Shown: one piece after another, positions 45,857 through 58,600 of the stretch | Numbering within the stretch: the stretch's first letter is position 1 | Layout of the letters: every line of letters begins with the position of its first letter | Assembly: GCA_958450365.1 (NCBI GenBank) | Contig: CAUEEP010000909.1 | Coordinates: 865,001-929,000, forward strand | Source of the DNA: Mesorhabditis belari | Taxonomy: Eukaryota; Nematoda; Chromadorea; Rhabditida; Rhabditidae | Length of the DNA stretch: 64,000 nucleotides | Direction of reading: 5' to 3' | Program-made: the position numbers and the translations under genes | The notes under the pieces: generated by a model | Told to the model about the DNA's origin: nothing | Databases searched by the model: none | Seen by the model: only the letters and a program-made list of their open reading frames with translations

Positions 45857-46378
45857 GAATTATCCATAAGTTCTTGCGGTTCTTAAATTGGTAATTTCCT
45901 CAAAAACAGCCAACAGTTTCATTTGAAATCTATAAGTATATGCTAACTAAGTATATGCCAAAATCTGATAACGATTGCTTGGTTCAATCGAGAGGCTTCT
46001 AACGTTGATTTGTGTGTTTCACTCTTTGTAGGCTCGCTCGGCTCTATGAAACACTGATGAAAAACAGGATCCAGAACATTTTTAGGAGGATTGGTCGACC
46101 TAACATCCGGATACAATTAAACTTAAATTAGCCCTTTTGGTTTATCTCTTTTTAGTAGAAGTATGGAATTTTTCTCTCACATTAGCCCTCAAAATAAGGT
46201 GAAATACATGCTGACTTGGTTGATCTCATTCTCTCGATTGAACCAAGCAATCGTCATCAAATTTTGTCTACTAGTTAGCATATACTTGTAGATTATTAAG
46301 TAGAAATTTCAGATGAAACTGTTGACTGCTTTTTAAGAAATCACAAATTTAAGAACCACAAGAACTTATGGACAACCC
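45857..46378. mobile_element. 522-bp MITE with ~150-bp inverted ends
   Basis: Flanked by TA. The outer ends contain TCCATAAGTTCTTG(C/T)GGTT. The arms share GTATATGCTAACTA and ACGATTGCTTGGTTCAATCG. No transposase. Confidence 0.8.
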
Positions 46379-46486
46379 TAATATAAAAGAGCAGTGCCTG
46401 TCTGGGTTTTTCGCAGCCATATTTAGGCCAAAAAAAACCTGCTGTTAGGTGGCTTTTTCCGGCTGGTTATTACAATAGATTCCAAA

Positions 46487-49400
46487 TCAAAACCCACAAC
46501 ACATTTTGTTGAAAAGAACGGCTCGTGGATGACAGAAGCATTTCCCTTGAACACATCGAGATTGTCCCGTACAAGGGTGACCATCATCACATCCGTCTTC
46601 ACCGGGGAATACAACTGAAAACGCTATGTACTTAATTTTTACAAATTCGACTTTTTTCTATTCTAGCCATATCAACTTTTTGACAACTTGCTTACAATTA
46701 GTTTTCAATTAGACCAGTCTAGCAAGCTCAAGTTCAACTTTTTCTTGCTAATCTCTCGCCTCACCTTTCTTGCATTCATCCGATATCGTTTCCCCATTTG
46801 AATAGCTCAATTTGCATTTTGTTGGCTGCTTATTTCCTCTTCTGTTCGTTGAACCCTTTCTGTAAAAACAATTGGAATGAGCATTTTCATAAAAACCAAA
46901 CAAAGCCAGTTTCGGTCTTTCTTGTCTCCGGCTTTCCTGATCGCTTTGAAATTCGATTTGTGGATCAAGCTCTTCAAATGGATTCGATGCTCTTCGAGCG
47001 CTCATCGATTCTTCAGAATTTTCTTCTAAACTTTCGGCATTTTAGTGACTTTATAGAGCTTTACCACTGACGATCCTTTCTTCGCTCGGTCGGCAACAGA
47101 TATCAAGCCAGAGAACTTCTAAAAGTCTTACACTTTCCAGAGTTTTACAATGCCAATACCTACTATTACTTTGATCTTAGGACAAATACATAATCAAAGC
47201 AAAAGTTACCAGAGAATCGGCACATTGATCCTCGATCACATGGCAATTTTGAATCACAGCGACGCGGTTCACCACTTGAGGCCATTACCCTGGAACAGTC
47301 GAAGAGTTAGTAACCATTTAACCTTATCCAATACCTTTTACTCACCAATCCTTTTTCTAAAATAATTAGACACTAAACCCAAGAAGAAAAACCCCAAGAA
47401 ATCGGGCCGATTTGATTTGATAGATTTTGTTTTAGTTGAAAGAGAATTGGTTAAGCTAAGTTTATACGGCACGCACAGAAAGATTCGAAGACAATGGAGT
47501 AGAAAGGGGCCAAGAGAAACAAAACAAAACCATTTTAGAAATTTAAACAGGAAACATGGGAGGAACAATATAGAAAGGAGGGAACGAACTAGGGGCGAGG
47601 AGAAGTAGGCAGTACTTTAAAAACGCGCTACAAGAACATAATGGACTTTACGAAAGGGGAATAAAACTTAGGGGGACTCGGCATAAAAGACGGACAACAT
47701 TCACAGTTCCATCATGGAATGCCGAAAAATAAAAAGAATAACAAAAGAATTTTTGTGAGGGGTCCGGTAGGGTATCCACCCTTTAGATAGCGCGGCGCGC
47801 CGCTTTTGCGCCAGTCCCTTTAAACCGCACGTAAATAGGATTCTAACTAAAGGTCTGAATATTGTAAAATTTCCTTTTTTTGTGCCAGCTAGCTGTATTG
47901 TCATTTGAAATCAATAGTATCAATTCTGCACTTCTCACAAAAATTCTCTCACGGTTTCCAGCGATCTCCACACAACTTTGTGATCAATATTCGTAGTGAC
48001 GGTCGAACTTGTGGAGCACAACAGACATGATTTGATGAAGTAACCGAAACACATTCGTGCTCTTCTATAAGATTTGTTTGGTAAAAAAATGTTTTGCTCG
48101 TCTTGAAACCTTGACACGATTTGTATTGTGGGCTGCAAAACTGTGGTGCTTCGAAGGGATTTGTGTAGGGTGGAGGGCATTTCAGCTCTAAAAGTTCAGT
48201 TTAGTGATTATTGCCGAGACTCACTTTGGACACAATAATCTTCACAATCTTTTTGTGAAGCAAAGTTGTTCGAATTTCCGTCACATCCTCGGTAAGAAAA
48301 TGACCGGCATTGAGCGTGTTTGTTGTCGTAGAACCTGAATAAGTGTTGGGTTAAGCGGAAATCTAAAATACTAAATCTTGTTCACCTAATATTACAATAA
48401 AGTACTCAATCTTGTAAACAAGATTTTATCAGGTTGGCAAGAAAGATCGTAGAATTTTCATCTTTTCCGGAAACTAGCTGCAGGACTCTTTCGGCCCTTT
48501 GGGGACCGAGCTGAGGTCGAAAGCTGGCTCCGCGATTTCTTCGCCCGCCAGCCAAAGACTTTTTGAAAGAAACGAATCCGTACTTTGCTTAATAAATGGC
48601 AGAATGTGATTCTTAAAAATGGCAATGATCTTGAATAAATACATGCTTTAGCTTTTGAGCAAAGCAAACAAGCAAACAAGCAAAAAGCAAATCGTGCAAA
48701 ATATTTCTACGAACTTTCTTGGGTCGTGTCCGTTCCCGTCAAAAATTACTTTCCTGTTTGCATTCAATTTGCGTTGCTTTTTGTCTCATTCTCTTCCCCA
48801 AATTTCTTTTTTGATATTTCAGCAGAACTTGTAGCTTCTCGCCCTTTTGAGTTTGGAGTTTTACTCTCGTTCTTTCGGGATTTGATGTTTCTCTTTTGTA
48901 ATGTTTTGTAAGGAGTATCGTTGGCTTTTCTTTCTGTACTAATAAACCGTAGAATTAGCAATCCGATCTACTTTAAACTACCCTTAAGGTTCTCAAGTCT
49001 GTTTAGATAGCTGGTCTAACATTATAAAAAGAATTTGCTAATATTCGTGTTGCCATCGACGAAGTGTCAATCCGTTCTGTACTCGCATCACGAGCTGGAT
49101 GTTGCTGGATGTTGTGAGCGTTTTGGGGAAACCCGTTTAACCTTTTGTGCTAATCAACTATTCTGAAACAAAATGATAAAGTAAAAGCGGACTCTTGCCA
49201 ACCTAATAGAATGATCGTTCTCAATCTTATTTACAAGACTCACCATCGAATCGAGATCCCAGGCGAACATGAGCGTCCCTCGTCCGGCATTTGACTGCAT
49301 GTATATGCTTGTGTCGGACAGCATCCGTGTTGATTCCCATCAAAGAGACACTCGTACTGATTCGGGCAAGTCACCCCTCTCACTCCGCATTTCCAGAATC

Positions 49401-52400
49401 GACCACTCTCCAAACGCAACGCTTCTCCAACCACGCACTTTGGCTCCTCTAAAAGACACCTCAAAACTTCAACTGCAAAATGGCTTTCTATAAAAATTTA
49501 GGTTTGCCAAAAGGAATCGAACTCGAGCAAAATATGGAGCGCATATTTTGCAACCGTTTTATCCACTATACCATCTAGCCACGTTTGGGATCCGTGAGAG
49601 ACCCCTTATAAAGACATCTCTATAGGCTCCAAATTTTCGCATTTTTATCCTAAAACTTAAAACACGTATAACTTTTTATAGAAAGTCACAAAAACGAGAA
49701 ACAGATTTGGAATCAGCGTGAAATTCTGCGTCGAATGGGTTATGGCTTATCTCATTTGACCACATCCTACTATTGCTTTTCCCTTGTAGGTTCCACCTTC
49801 AATTTGACTGCAAAATGTTTGACATTCACGATGGGTGTGGAAATTGTTTGCATTTCCTTGACAGCCACGATAAGAAAACTGTTGACAGGAGCCAGTCGAT
49901 GGGTCAAACCTGAAATTTCAAGTTTGCTAGATATAACTTTGTTAATGAAACCAGAATCTCGGTACTTCTTCGGATAGACAGTTGACTCCTTCAGATAATG
50001 GCTGATTGCAGATTGTGGCTGAAGTTTTGGACGATCAGAGCTTGCTTTAAGTTACCCTTACCAGATGTAGGACAACAAGCCCCGGAAACACATTGATGAC
50101 TTCTCGGGCATTGTGAAGAAACCGAGCATTCAATGAGAGAACCCGATGAAATTCGGAGAGGAGTCCCATATGGACACAAAGCTAAAGAACTTTTACAAGC
50201 TAAAACAATCTCATAGATCTACCTTTTGTACAGTAACCCAGGCAATGTTGTTCCGAGAGGAAATTGTTAAAGTTTCCACCCTGTCCGAGATATTGGAACG
50301 TTCTACAGCGCCGTTCATTGTCATCCCAGTACCATCTAAAAGCACTTTAATCGAAATTCTCGCCAATAACCTTGTAGCTGGCTGTACTCCGTTTCGGCTA
50401 CTCCCCGCAGAGAATGGAATTGTTGTGGAAACGGATGAAGTGAGATCAACCTGTTCTCCGAGAAGACCACCATGTTCAGAGCAAATGAACTCTAGAAGTT
50501 TCAACTTTGTGAATCGAGGTGCAAGAGTTAAACCGGCTTTTGGACAACAGCTGCTAGTGGAACTTCTCGTTTGACAAGAGAACCTAAAAATGAAGTAATT
50601 GTAGCTCTAATTTTCGTTTTATCAATTTTATTAACCTATCCTCATCACAATCCGAATCTCTTTGACATAAAAGTGTCAACGAAGCCAAGGGATCCGAGTC
50701 TTGAACAGTAAAATCGAGTTGTGGTTGTCCTCGGGCACATCCTGCATATTTTAAAAAGCTTTGTAGCAAACATTATCTTGCTTTTGCTTACTTGCTTCAC
50801 AATAGCTCTCACATTGTTGCTTGGTAAGAAAATTGTTGGAATTTCCGCCTTGTCCCGAATAATTGAACTGCTGGCAACTACCAGTGATCTTAAAGAAAAA
50901 ATTTTCAAGACTTTGAGACAATTTACCGAATCATAATACCATCTCGGTGTTACAATTGATGTCTCATTTCCTCCATCGCCCGGATCGGCCGGTTGAATGC
51001 AAGTGAGAGCTGTAAAACATATCAGAACGACACAAAAGCCAAGTACCTCTAGTTGGGCAGCAAAGTCCCTCAATGCATTCATGAACCTAAAATTCTTGAA
51101 TAAGATTTTAAACAGCTGACAACTTCAGGGTAATCATCACATCCAATAAATTTCCCAGCTCGTCGATCCTCTCCATCAAAGAAATAGCAATTTGCCAGCG
51201 ATAGCGAGTTGCGATTGAGGAGAGCTGAGGAGACACTCCCAGTTGGGCATTCACCTCAAAGAGTTGGTCCAAAAGCAAGAGTTTTATAATGATTACCAGG
51301 TGAATGACAGACAGCTCCTTCTCTCGTTGCAGCAACCATTTTACCCAATGGACATCTGGAAGGTTTTTAACGTTTAACCTATGAAGGTGGTTGGCTTACA
51401 GTAGATTTGAAACTATTGAAAGTTTTAAATCTGTCCACTACCAATATCAACAGTTACTATTAGGTTAAAGAAAAAAATGCACGTTTTGAATTTGGGATTA
51501 AAATTGACTTCAACCCAACACTCACGACTCGCTGCTTGCTAAAATCCTGCCTCATGCGCCTTACTTTCCTGACTTAGCTCCGTCAGATTACTTTTTGCTT
51601 CGATCCTTAAAACAGTTTATCATGTGAGAAAAGTTCGCTGATCATGCTCAAATCAAAAAAGTGGTCGACAACTATTTCGACTCCAAAAACCATTTACCAA
51701 AAAAATCCAAAAACCAGGAAAACTATTTTGGCTTAATTTTTGCTTTCTTTACTCAAATTTAAATCAGGATCCTCGTGATTTAATTCACAAAGAGTCAAAT
51801 AGTCAAATTTTGAGCACAACTTTTTGCCCACAAAACCCAACTATTTTTGAGTGTTCTCACTTCCCAACAATGCCCTCTGAAAATATAATGAAAGTATTAA
51901 ATAGACTAAACAAAGTAAAGAAAACAAAAATTAAAAAGTTTTATGGTGAAATAGTGAAAATTAAAAGTTCGAATCCACATAATACATGAATTTTGGTCTC
52001 CACTCAATGCATGACCCCTATAGATAAAATTTTCAAAAAAACCAACTTCGTGCCAATGTGTAACCCCTGAGGCAAAACCAATTTTGACGCCACGATGTGC
52101 CATCAAAATTCAGCGCAAAAAATTTTTAGGTACGCAAAGTGAGCCACTTTTTTTATGGACCGCCCCGTAGATTTGAATTTGATCTCGAAGACTGGATCTG
52201 GTAATTAGCACCGTTAGCACCAGTTTTTGTACCCAAAAGAACCAGATGCCAAAGAACTTTTGTGCTCATTAAATACTAATTCAAGTGCTTCAAGTCCTAC
52301 TCACAAATCCCACTTTCACTTCTTGAATCAATTCCCACACTTACTTGCAAATCGAGTATTGACAGAAAGATCCAGGCCAAATGGCATCACATTGTACATC

Positions 52401-53177
52401 GTACGTGCAACCGGATTCCTCCGGATTTACTCCTAAAATATATTTGAAACTTTACTGTAGATTTTCCACTTCTCCAACAGTGATCTTTCATTTCCACATA
52501 GTTACCCAAACAACGACACCGACCGGTCTCACAATAGGCTCCAGACTAATGAAAAGTAATCGTGAGAAAGCTTTACAAAATTACCACACAATCTGTATTC
52601 CGTCGACAGCTTTCGCCAACCAAACGGGATTCTGAATTTTTGGTAATTCTGAATTGTTAGAAATTTTCAACCTGAAGAAGTCTTGAACATCGAATTCCCT
52701 TTATTCGTTTTTCGATCTGGTTTGTTTCTTATCGTTTTTCTATTCTCAAGCTCTTTATTTTCGAAAATAGGCCTTATCGTCGAAGGAAATTCTTCCAATG
52801 TATCCATATCACTTTTGATAATTCCCCATGAATTAGATGGAGAATCAAGAGTTGAAGTGAACGATGGATAAGTGGATGAAGATGATGGAGAGATTGGATT
52901 GGCTCGATCGTGGATCTTTTGGATGAGACATTTGAGGCTTATTGGTGGGCTAAATGACTGTTTAGCTACAGTAATTGCCCACAATATTTAATCTAAAAGC
53001 TAAATCATAGTTCTAAAAAATCCAGAAAGACTAGAAAATCCTAGGTTTAATCAAAAAAATTCTCTTACCCTCCATCATTGCCACCACAATCATCTCCATA
53101 AACACTTCCAAGTACGAAAAATATGTAGAAACACAAAATATTGTAAGTGTTAAAGTCAAGAAGGCTTCTTTGAATCA
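46487..53177 (-). CDS. Multi-Kunitz, EB-module cysteine-rich extracellular protein
   Basis: Large secreted modular protein of the nematode Kunitz/lustrin type, a family linked to protease inhibition and cuticle or matrix work. Start ATG 53177 gives a signal peptide ([16 protein letters not shown]). An EB module follows: [31 protein letters not shown]. Then cysteine-rich modules ([25 protein letters not shown]) alternate with four Kunitz domains: [51 protein letters not shown] and [17 protein letters not shown]. The first two lack the cysteine of the usual GC-x-GN motif. A stop at 47949 could end the gene, but a donor there could join terminal exons at 46765-47030 and 46487-46614 ([24 protein letters not shown]), an EB-like end. 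Introns hold several mariner relics and one tRNA-tailed repeat. Confidence 0.75.
48468..48655 (+). pseudogene. Mariner transposase C-terminal relic in Kunitz gene intron
   Basis: Plus-strand reading [20 protein letters not shown], a stop, then [17 protein letters not shown]. This is the usual end of a mariner transposase. No 5' part and no terminal repeat recognised. Confidence 0.65.
49503..49770 (-). repeat. tRNA-tailed repeat unit h
   Basis: Leader ATTCGACGCAGAATTTCACG, GCTGATTCCAAATCTG, CGTTTTTGTGAC. In the 3' module, A box TGGTATAGTGGAT and B box GAGTTCGATTCC bracket a perfect 10-bp stem (GCAAAATATG and its inverse) in the variable-arm position. It lies in a Kunitz-gene intron, same strand as the gene. 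Confidence 0.75.
51545..51720 (+). pseudogene. Mariner transposase fragment (third catalytic Asp region)
   Basis: Plus-strand reading [28 protein letters not shown], a stop, then [12 protein letters not shown]. The PSDYFLL block is the last catalytic motif of mariner transposases. The downstream 51900-52165 stretch, which ends in a GGGGCGGTCCATAAAAAAAG-type sequence on the minus strand, may be the end of a second element. Confidence 0.7.
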
Positions 53178-54589
53178 TTTGATTTGGGAAAGAGCTCGAT
53201 TTAAGACAAATGTTCGATTTACAGAAGAAGTTCTTGTTCTCTTTTTCCCTTTCTCAACAAGAGTCTCTGTTTGGTCTTTGTCGGGGTCACAACAAGGCTC
53301 ACTGAAAGGAATCTGAATAGGTGTGAAGAAAACAGATCTAATTTCAGACATCCTTTCAATCCCGAGCTTCTTTGTCGAGCTTTCTTTCAATCAATATGAA
53401 TCGAATGGGAAAATGGATCGACTTTCTAACAAAAGCAGCTTTTGTCTGTATCAATTTAGGATCAAAGATTGACAAACAATTTATTTCATTTCACAAAAAT
53501 CGTTGAAATAAAATGTTTAAACAGATTGTATAAAACAAAAGCACACAAGCATCTTGATTAAAGCCAACAGAAAACTTCTTGAAAATCACAAAAAAAGCAA
53601 TTTTTCAAGCACTCGAAGCGTTACTTATAAGCAAATCTCGAAAAAGATAAGCAAAAATGTCTTGTATTTTGCACCTTATCTACAAAAATACTTCTCACTT
53701 TGTGGTCACCAGTCTTATCAAAATTCTTTAGCTTTTTCGTGGTTTGTCACCATGAATTTCATAGCATAAGCAGTCTTTTTTGAGGTAAATACAAAATGCT
53801 TGTAAATTTGAATGACCCACTAGACTTAGAAGCTTTTTTGTTCGGTTTCTTGAAAATCTGATGTGTGCAGTGCGTGAGAGGGTACCGATGAGGCAATGAT
53901 TATTAGATATTTATTCCGCATATAGCACCATAAATAATCTAGCGAGAAAATACAATAAAATATAATCAATCGTTGGTTCAGTATTTCTAAGCCAAAGAAA
54001 AGCAATACAAAGTGGGCTCCGTTCCTTTTTATCACACAAACGATCTTTAGAGGAAGGACAAGAGAATCAGAGATATTCAAAATCAAAACATCAAATAAGA
54101 TTTCACAGAAAAGAGCTACTTTTCTGCACATGATGAATTTAACTCATTTAACTAGATTTTAGTACTCGATAAACATACAGAGCTATCGATTTTGTGCCGT
54201 TAGAGTACTTGTAGTGTTATTGCTTTTTGCTTCTGAGTCTATCTGTTCAGCTTATCTTATTTCAAAGAACTTATAGTTTAATGTTTATTATGTTATAAGC
54301 TTAGAAGTTTGATAGTTCATTAGAGCCAGGATCTATACTTGTTTGTGCAAAGGTCCATTTGGCATAATTGGGGTCGGCTCTAATCTTACCCTTTTTCGTA
54401 TTGATTTGTCCTTCCAACCCATCCAACCCCCTTCTTTCTCCTCAGAGCCTTTCTTTCACCCGTGATTTGCATGACAAAATCTGATGAATTCCTCAGTTTG
54501 CAGCTAGATTTAAGTGTAGTAAAACTGCAATTCCCGCAGTTCGAGTACAGGTTGACCACTTTCCAACCCTAATTTATAAAATACACCTA
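53178..54589. other. Intergenic, nothing recognised
   Basis: Upstream flank of the Kunitz gene. Open frames at 53175-53390 and 53826-54131 on the minus strand have no family features. Confidence 0.4.
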
Positions 54590-54847
54590 TCGTAAATACT
54601 GTAATAGTACCCCACCCCCACCCCCCTCGTAAAGTCGGATGGTCGCAAAAGTTTTTAGTATTTAATTTTTTGCAAAGCACCCGTACTTTCAAAAAATGCG
54701 TGTTTGATATCAAAAAATAGCCCTGAATTTCAGCTATTTTTTGATACCTAAGCATAAACCAGTGTCGAGAAAAACGCATCCAAAGCTAGACTACGCAACA
54801 CTCCGCACCATCATTATGGGGGTGGGGTACTATTACAGTATTTACGG
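54590..54847. mobile_element. ~255-bp MITE with CGTAAATACTGTAATAG ends, copy 2
   Basis: Same orientation as 19387-19639, with better preserved ends: CGTAAATACTGTAATAGTAC at the left and GTACTATTACAGTATTTACG at the right. TA lies at the right flank. Confidence 0.8.
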
Positions 54848-55648
54848 TAAGTTACCGTAGTCGAGACGGGGTCTCTCTTTCTCCCTATAAAAAATGTCCC
54901 ATTCCTTTGAAACTCATTCTTTTAAGGAATCGTTGCCCGGTCCTGCGTTTCGCCGTGTCTTTTGCGCGTGTATATTCCCCTTTCTCTATTCCCTTATTCT
55001 GTTTTCTGTTTTTTGTTAAAATTTCCTCCTCTACTCTTAATGTTTTCAGCCCTCGTTCCCTGTTTCTTGTAAAATTTGTTAAAGTTTTAGAGTTTTTGTA
55101 CTTTTCTCGCTGCTTTCCATTTTATTGGTCTTCAGTCCCGTGTCTTTTATATCACCGATAAAGTTATTAAAAATCTAAATATCTTTTCTCTATAAACGCC
55201 AATCCAACCCAGCCGCGAATCGTTTTGTTATTTCTCTCGTTTTGGCAAATCATTTAGAATTAGTGTTTCTTGGTTAAAAGATTTAGCAGTTTGGGTAAGA
55301 TTTCGACCCAGAATTTAGATGTTTGGAACCGTAACACGTTACTTTGCGTCTAAAGGGTAAAAGAGCCAAAGACAACCGAATATTGGTCAATTTTTACCAC
55401 CTTGTTTCTCAAAAGAAAAACTTTTTCAGTGCTCTCTTTTTAAACATTCCTACGGCAATCCTACGATTGCCATAGGCATGACAGAAAATTTAATCGCAGA
55501 GTCATTTACATAAAATCTGCTGTGTTATACAAGCAGGCAAACTTCAGAAGACATTTCTTGTTTTTGCAGGACTTGTGTTTTTATTTTCTGTTTATCTTTT
55601 TTATTTAGGGCATAAAAAAAAAGAGTTCAAGGGCTCGAAGCACATCGA
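54848..55648. other. 5' flank of RING/RRM gene
   Basis: Pyrimidine-rich stretches around 54940-55140, no recognised gene. The first coding exon begins at 55649. Confidence 0.4.
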
Positions 55649-58600
55649 ATGGATCAGATCACCGACTTCGAGTGCCCGATTTGCTTCGACGAATGTGAGT
55701 TTGAGCTGTTTTTTTGGAAAGAGGCAATAAAATTTTGGCATTTAGTTAATCATGTCAACAAGAAACCGAAAACGGTGAACCCATGTGCGCACACGATTTG
55801 TGAGGAATGCGTCCCGAATGTGTGAGTTTAACAATTAGCGCCTTACGTAGAAGCTCTAGCCTGTTTATCAGCTATGTCAATAGCCTGGTGTTCAACAAAC
55901 AAGCAGTTTGGTACTTAACTTCAATTTTTAGAAACTACTGCCCAAAATGTCGTGCTCATGTGACCGGATCAACCATCGCTTATTCGTTGTTAGGTTGGTG
56001 GTGTGAAAATTCTTTATTTTCTGCTTTTAGGCGCTATTGAGCAATTTTCCCGGGAGCGCTTGGAGTTGATCGAGTTGAGAGTCAAGGCTGAGACACAGGT
56101 TAGTCGGAAGAAGAGTTGGAAAAAAAGTACTTGTGCTATTAGGAGCATAAAAATATCAATATATTGGGTTGTCCAGTTATAAATGCGCGTTTTTAAGATA
56201 ACAACTCTTTATTTTAAAACCAGCAGTTTAACAACTCAATCAACAATATATTCACCATTTGTTAACAATGTTTGTTTCCATCTTCCATGCAAAGAATGAA
56301 TTCCCTCGGCGTAAAAATTGGCTTGTTTTAAGGCAAAGAAGTCGGCTAACCATTTGTCGACCTCTTGGACATCTTTGAACCTGTTTCCAGCCAAATGGTT
56401 TCGCATTGAGCGAAATAAATGGTAATCCGAGGGAGAAATATCCGGAGAATATGGCGGATGCGGGAGAGTTTCCCAGCCCAACTCTTCGAGTTTTTCCTGA
56501 ACAATCTTTGCAACGTGTGGACGGGCGTTATCTTGAATGAACTTTATTTGAAGGATCAAGGCCTTTTTGTAGCAATACATGGTTCACTCGTTCCAGTTGT
56601 TGTGCCTACGTTTCACCCGTGATTGTATGAATAGCATCTTCGCCAAATACTTTATTGGCATTGCTGAGAAGATGAGGAACCCGTTTCCCTTGTCGGCTTG
56701 TTTTCCCCGATTGATGTAAATGCTCGGAAATTGTTTGAGGGCTTACTCTAAATATTTCTGTAAGTTCGCGTGTAGTTTGTCGAGGATCCATTTCTATCGC
56801 CTGCTTCAGTACTGCACTATCGATCGCAGGAGGTCGTCGTTGGTGGTCTTCGTCTTCCAAAGATTCATTTCCTTCTCGAAATCGTTGAAACCATCGGCGA
56901 CACTGGCTTTCCGAAATAGCCTCTTCGCCAAATACTTTGCAGAGATCTCGATGAGATTCAGCGGCATTTTTGCCCAATTTGAAGTCATACCAAAGACTGG
57001 CACGAAGACGAAACTTCGTCTCGGTCATCTAAACACGGAAATTAAATCAAAAATGAATTAGTTTAACGTAAAAACACGAAAATTTGTAATAAATAAGAAA
57101 TCTTGAACAGCATATAGAGAATAGGGTTTGATAAAATTGTATAGCCCTAGGGTATGCTGTTCAAGAGCAGGCGTGCATTCATAACTGGACAACCTAATAG
57201 TTTCTCAATATGGTTCTAATATAAAAGTTTGGATTTAAATGTGAAACTTGATTTGGGTTCTAGAGAACCCAAAACGAGGAGAACACGAAACGCCTTGAGG
57301 AGTTGCAGCTGCAGTTGGCTAAACAGCACTCACTTCGCGAGAATCAGGAGCAGAAACGGGTAAATAAAAGGCCATAGATTAGTCAAAGCCTGTTTCCTTT
57401 ATTATAAAACCAAGATTGTCATTGTAGATTGTCGAATTGGAGGCTCAAATTGCTCAAATGCTCAATCAACGACAATTCGAGAACACAAAAGAGAAAATCG
57501 AGGAGCTCCAGACGCAGATCGCGCTATTGAAGTAGATTAAAGTTATGCTTAAAAGGTAAATTAAATTTTAGGTCAAAAGAAGAAAGTCATAGCAAGCAAT
57601 TCTTGAAATTCGGGGTAAGTTTTCATGTCTTAAGGAGGAAATTCGGTTCCAGGTTGCAATTAGAGACACAGTGTTTGTTCGCGGATTGCCAAAAACCGTC
57701 TCAAAGAATGATATTTTCAAATGGATTTTCAAAAGCAATGGAAATATTATTGGTGGATGGTAAGCAATGAGGGAAATAACGGTTTTAGCATCTATTCAGT
57801 GATGGAATTGGATTGAAAATGGCTGGTGAGAAGCAGAATTGTATCGTCACCTATAACAATACGAATGACGTCGCAAAGGTCAGTTTGAACGAAAAATACT
57901 TTGAACCTGATAGGATTCAAAATTAGAGCTATTTTTTTTCTGTTGCAAACTCTTTTTGAATAGTATCTGATCTAAAGCTTTAGGTGATCGAGGAATGGAA
58001 CGAACAAGCCTATCCAGGAACGGAGAACGTGCTCCAAGTAGACTATTTGAGAGATAAGATGAAGAGGAACAATGCTTTGCCAAAGGTTTGAAAACTGATA
58101 ACTGAATTTATTGATGATGTTCAGGTTGACAAGACAAAGATCTTCATTTGTGGTCTTCCGCAATCAATCGGTGTGAATGAGTTGAAGAAGTGGATCTTCA
58201 GAAACAATGAGAAACTCATCGAGAGGAGGTTTAAACTTTCAAAAGAAAAACTTGAAAGAAAACTTTGTTTTTTAGCATTAAACTTTTGACTTCTGGAAAC
58301 GATCAAATCTGCAATGCTCAATTTACAGATGAAATTGAAACAAAGAAGGTCCAATTGAACTTCAATTGATCTTTTAATTGATCATTCGTTTAGCTCATCG
58401 ATGATTGGAATGAAAAAGAGTACCCAGGTACTTCTAAAGTGCTCAGAGTTGAATACTACATACCAAGAGGTAAAGTTTATAGATGTTAAAGTAATAATTA
58501 AATCTTCAGATCAACCAAAACCCAGGCAACAAGCTGCAGAATTATCGAACAAGCAGAATGGTCGATTCAAAGGAGCAAAACACAACCATAACAACCGTGA

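Noticed and set aside
46798..47070. Plus-strand ORF with a signal-peptide-like start ([20 protein letters not shown])
   Set aside because: It is antisense to minus-strand exons with a consensus donor that join in phase to an EB module. The minus-strand reading is the better one.
47150..47608. Plus-strand ORFs in the large Kunitz-gene intron
   Set aside because: No domain or splice structure. Some stretches (for example [18 protein letters not shown]) look protein-like but end at stops and cannot be joined. Left unassigned.
53826..54131. 101-codon minus-strand ORF, hydrophobic
   Set aside because: No family resemblance, no neighbouring exons or poly(A) signal that fit; likely chance.
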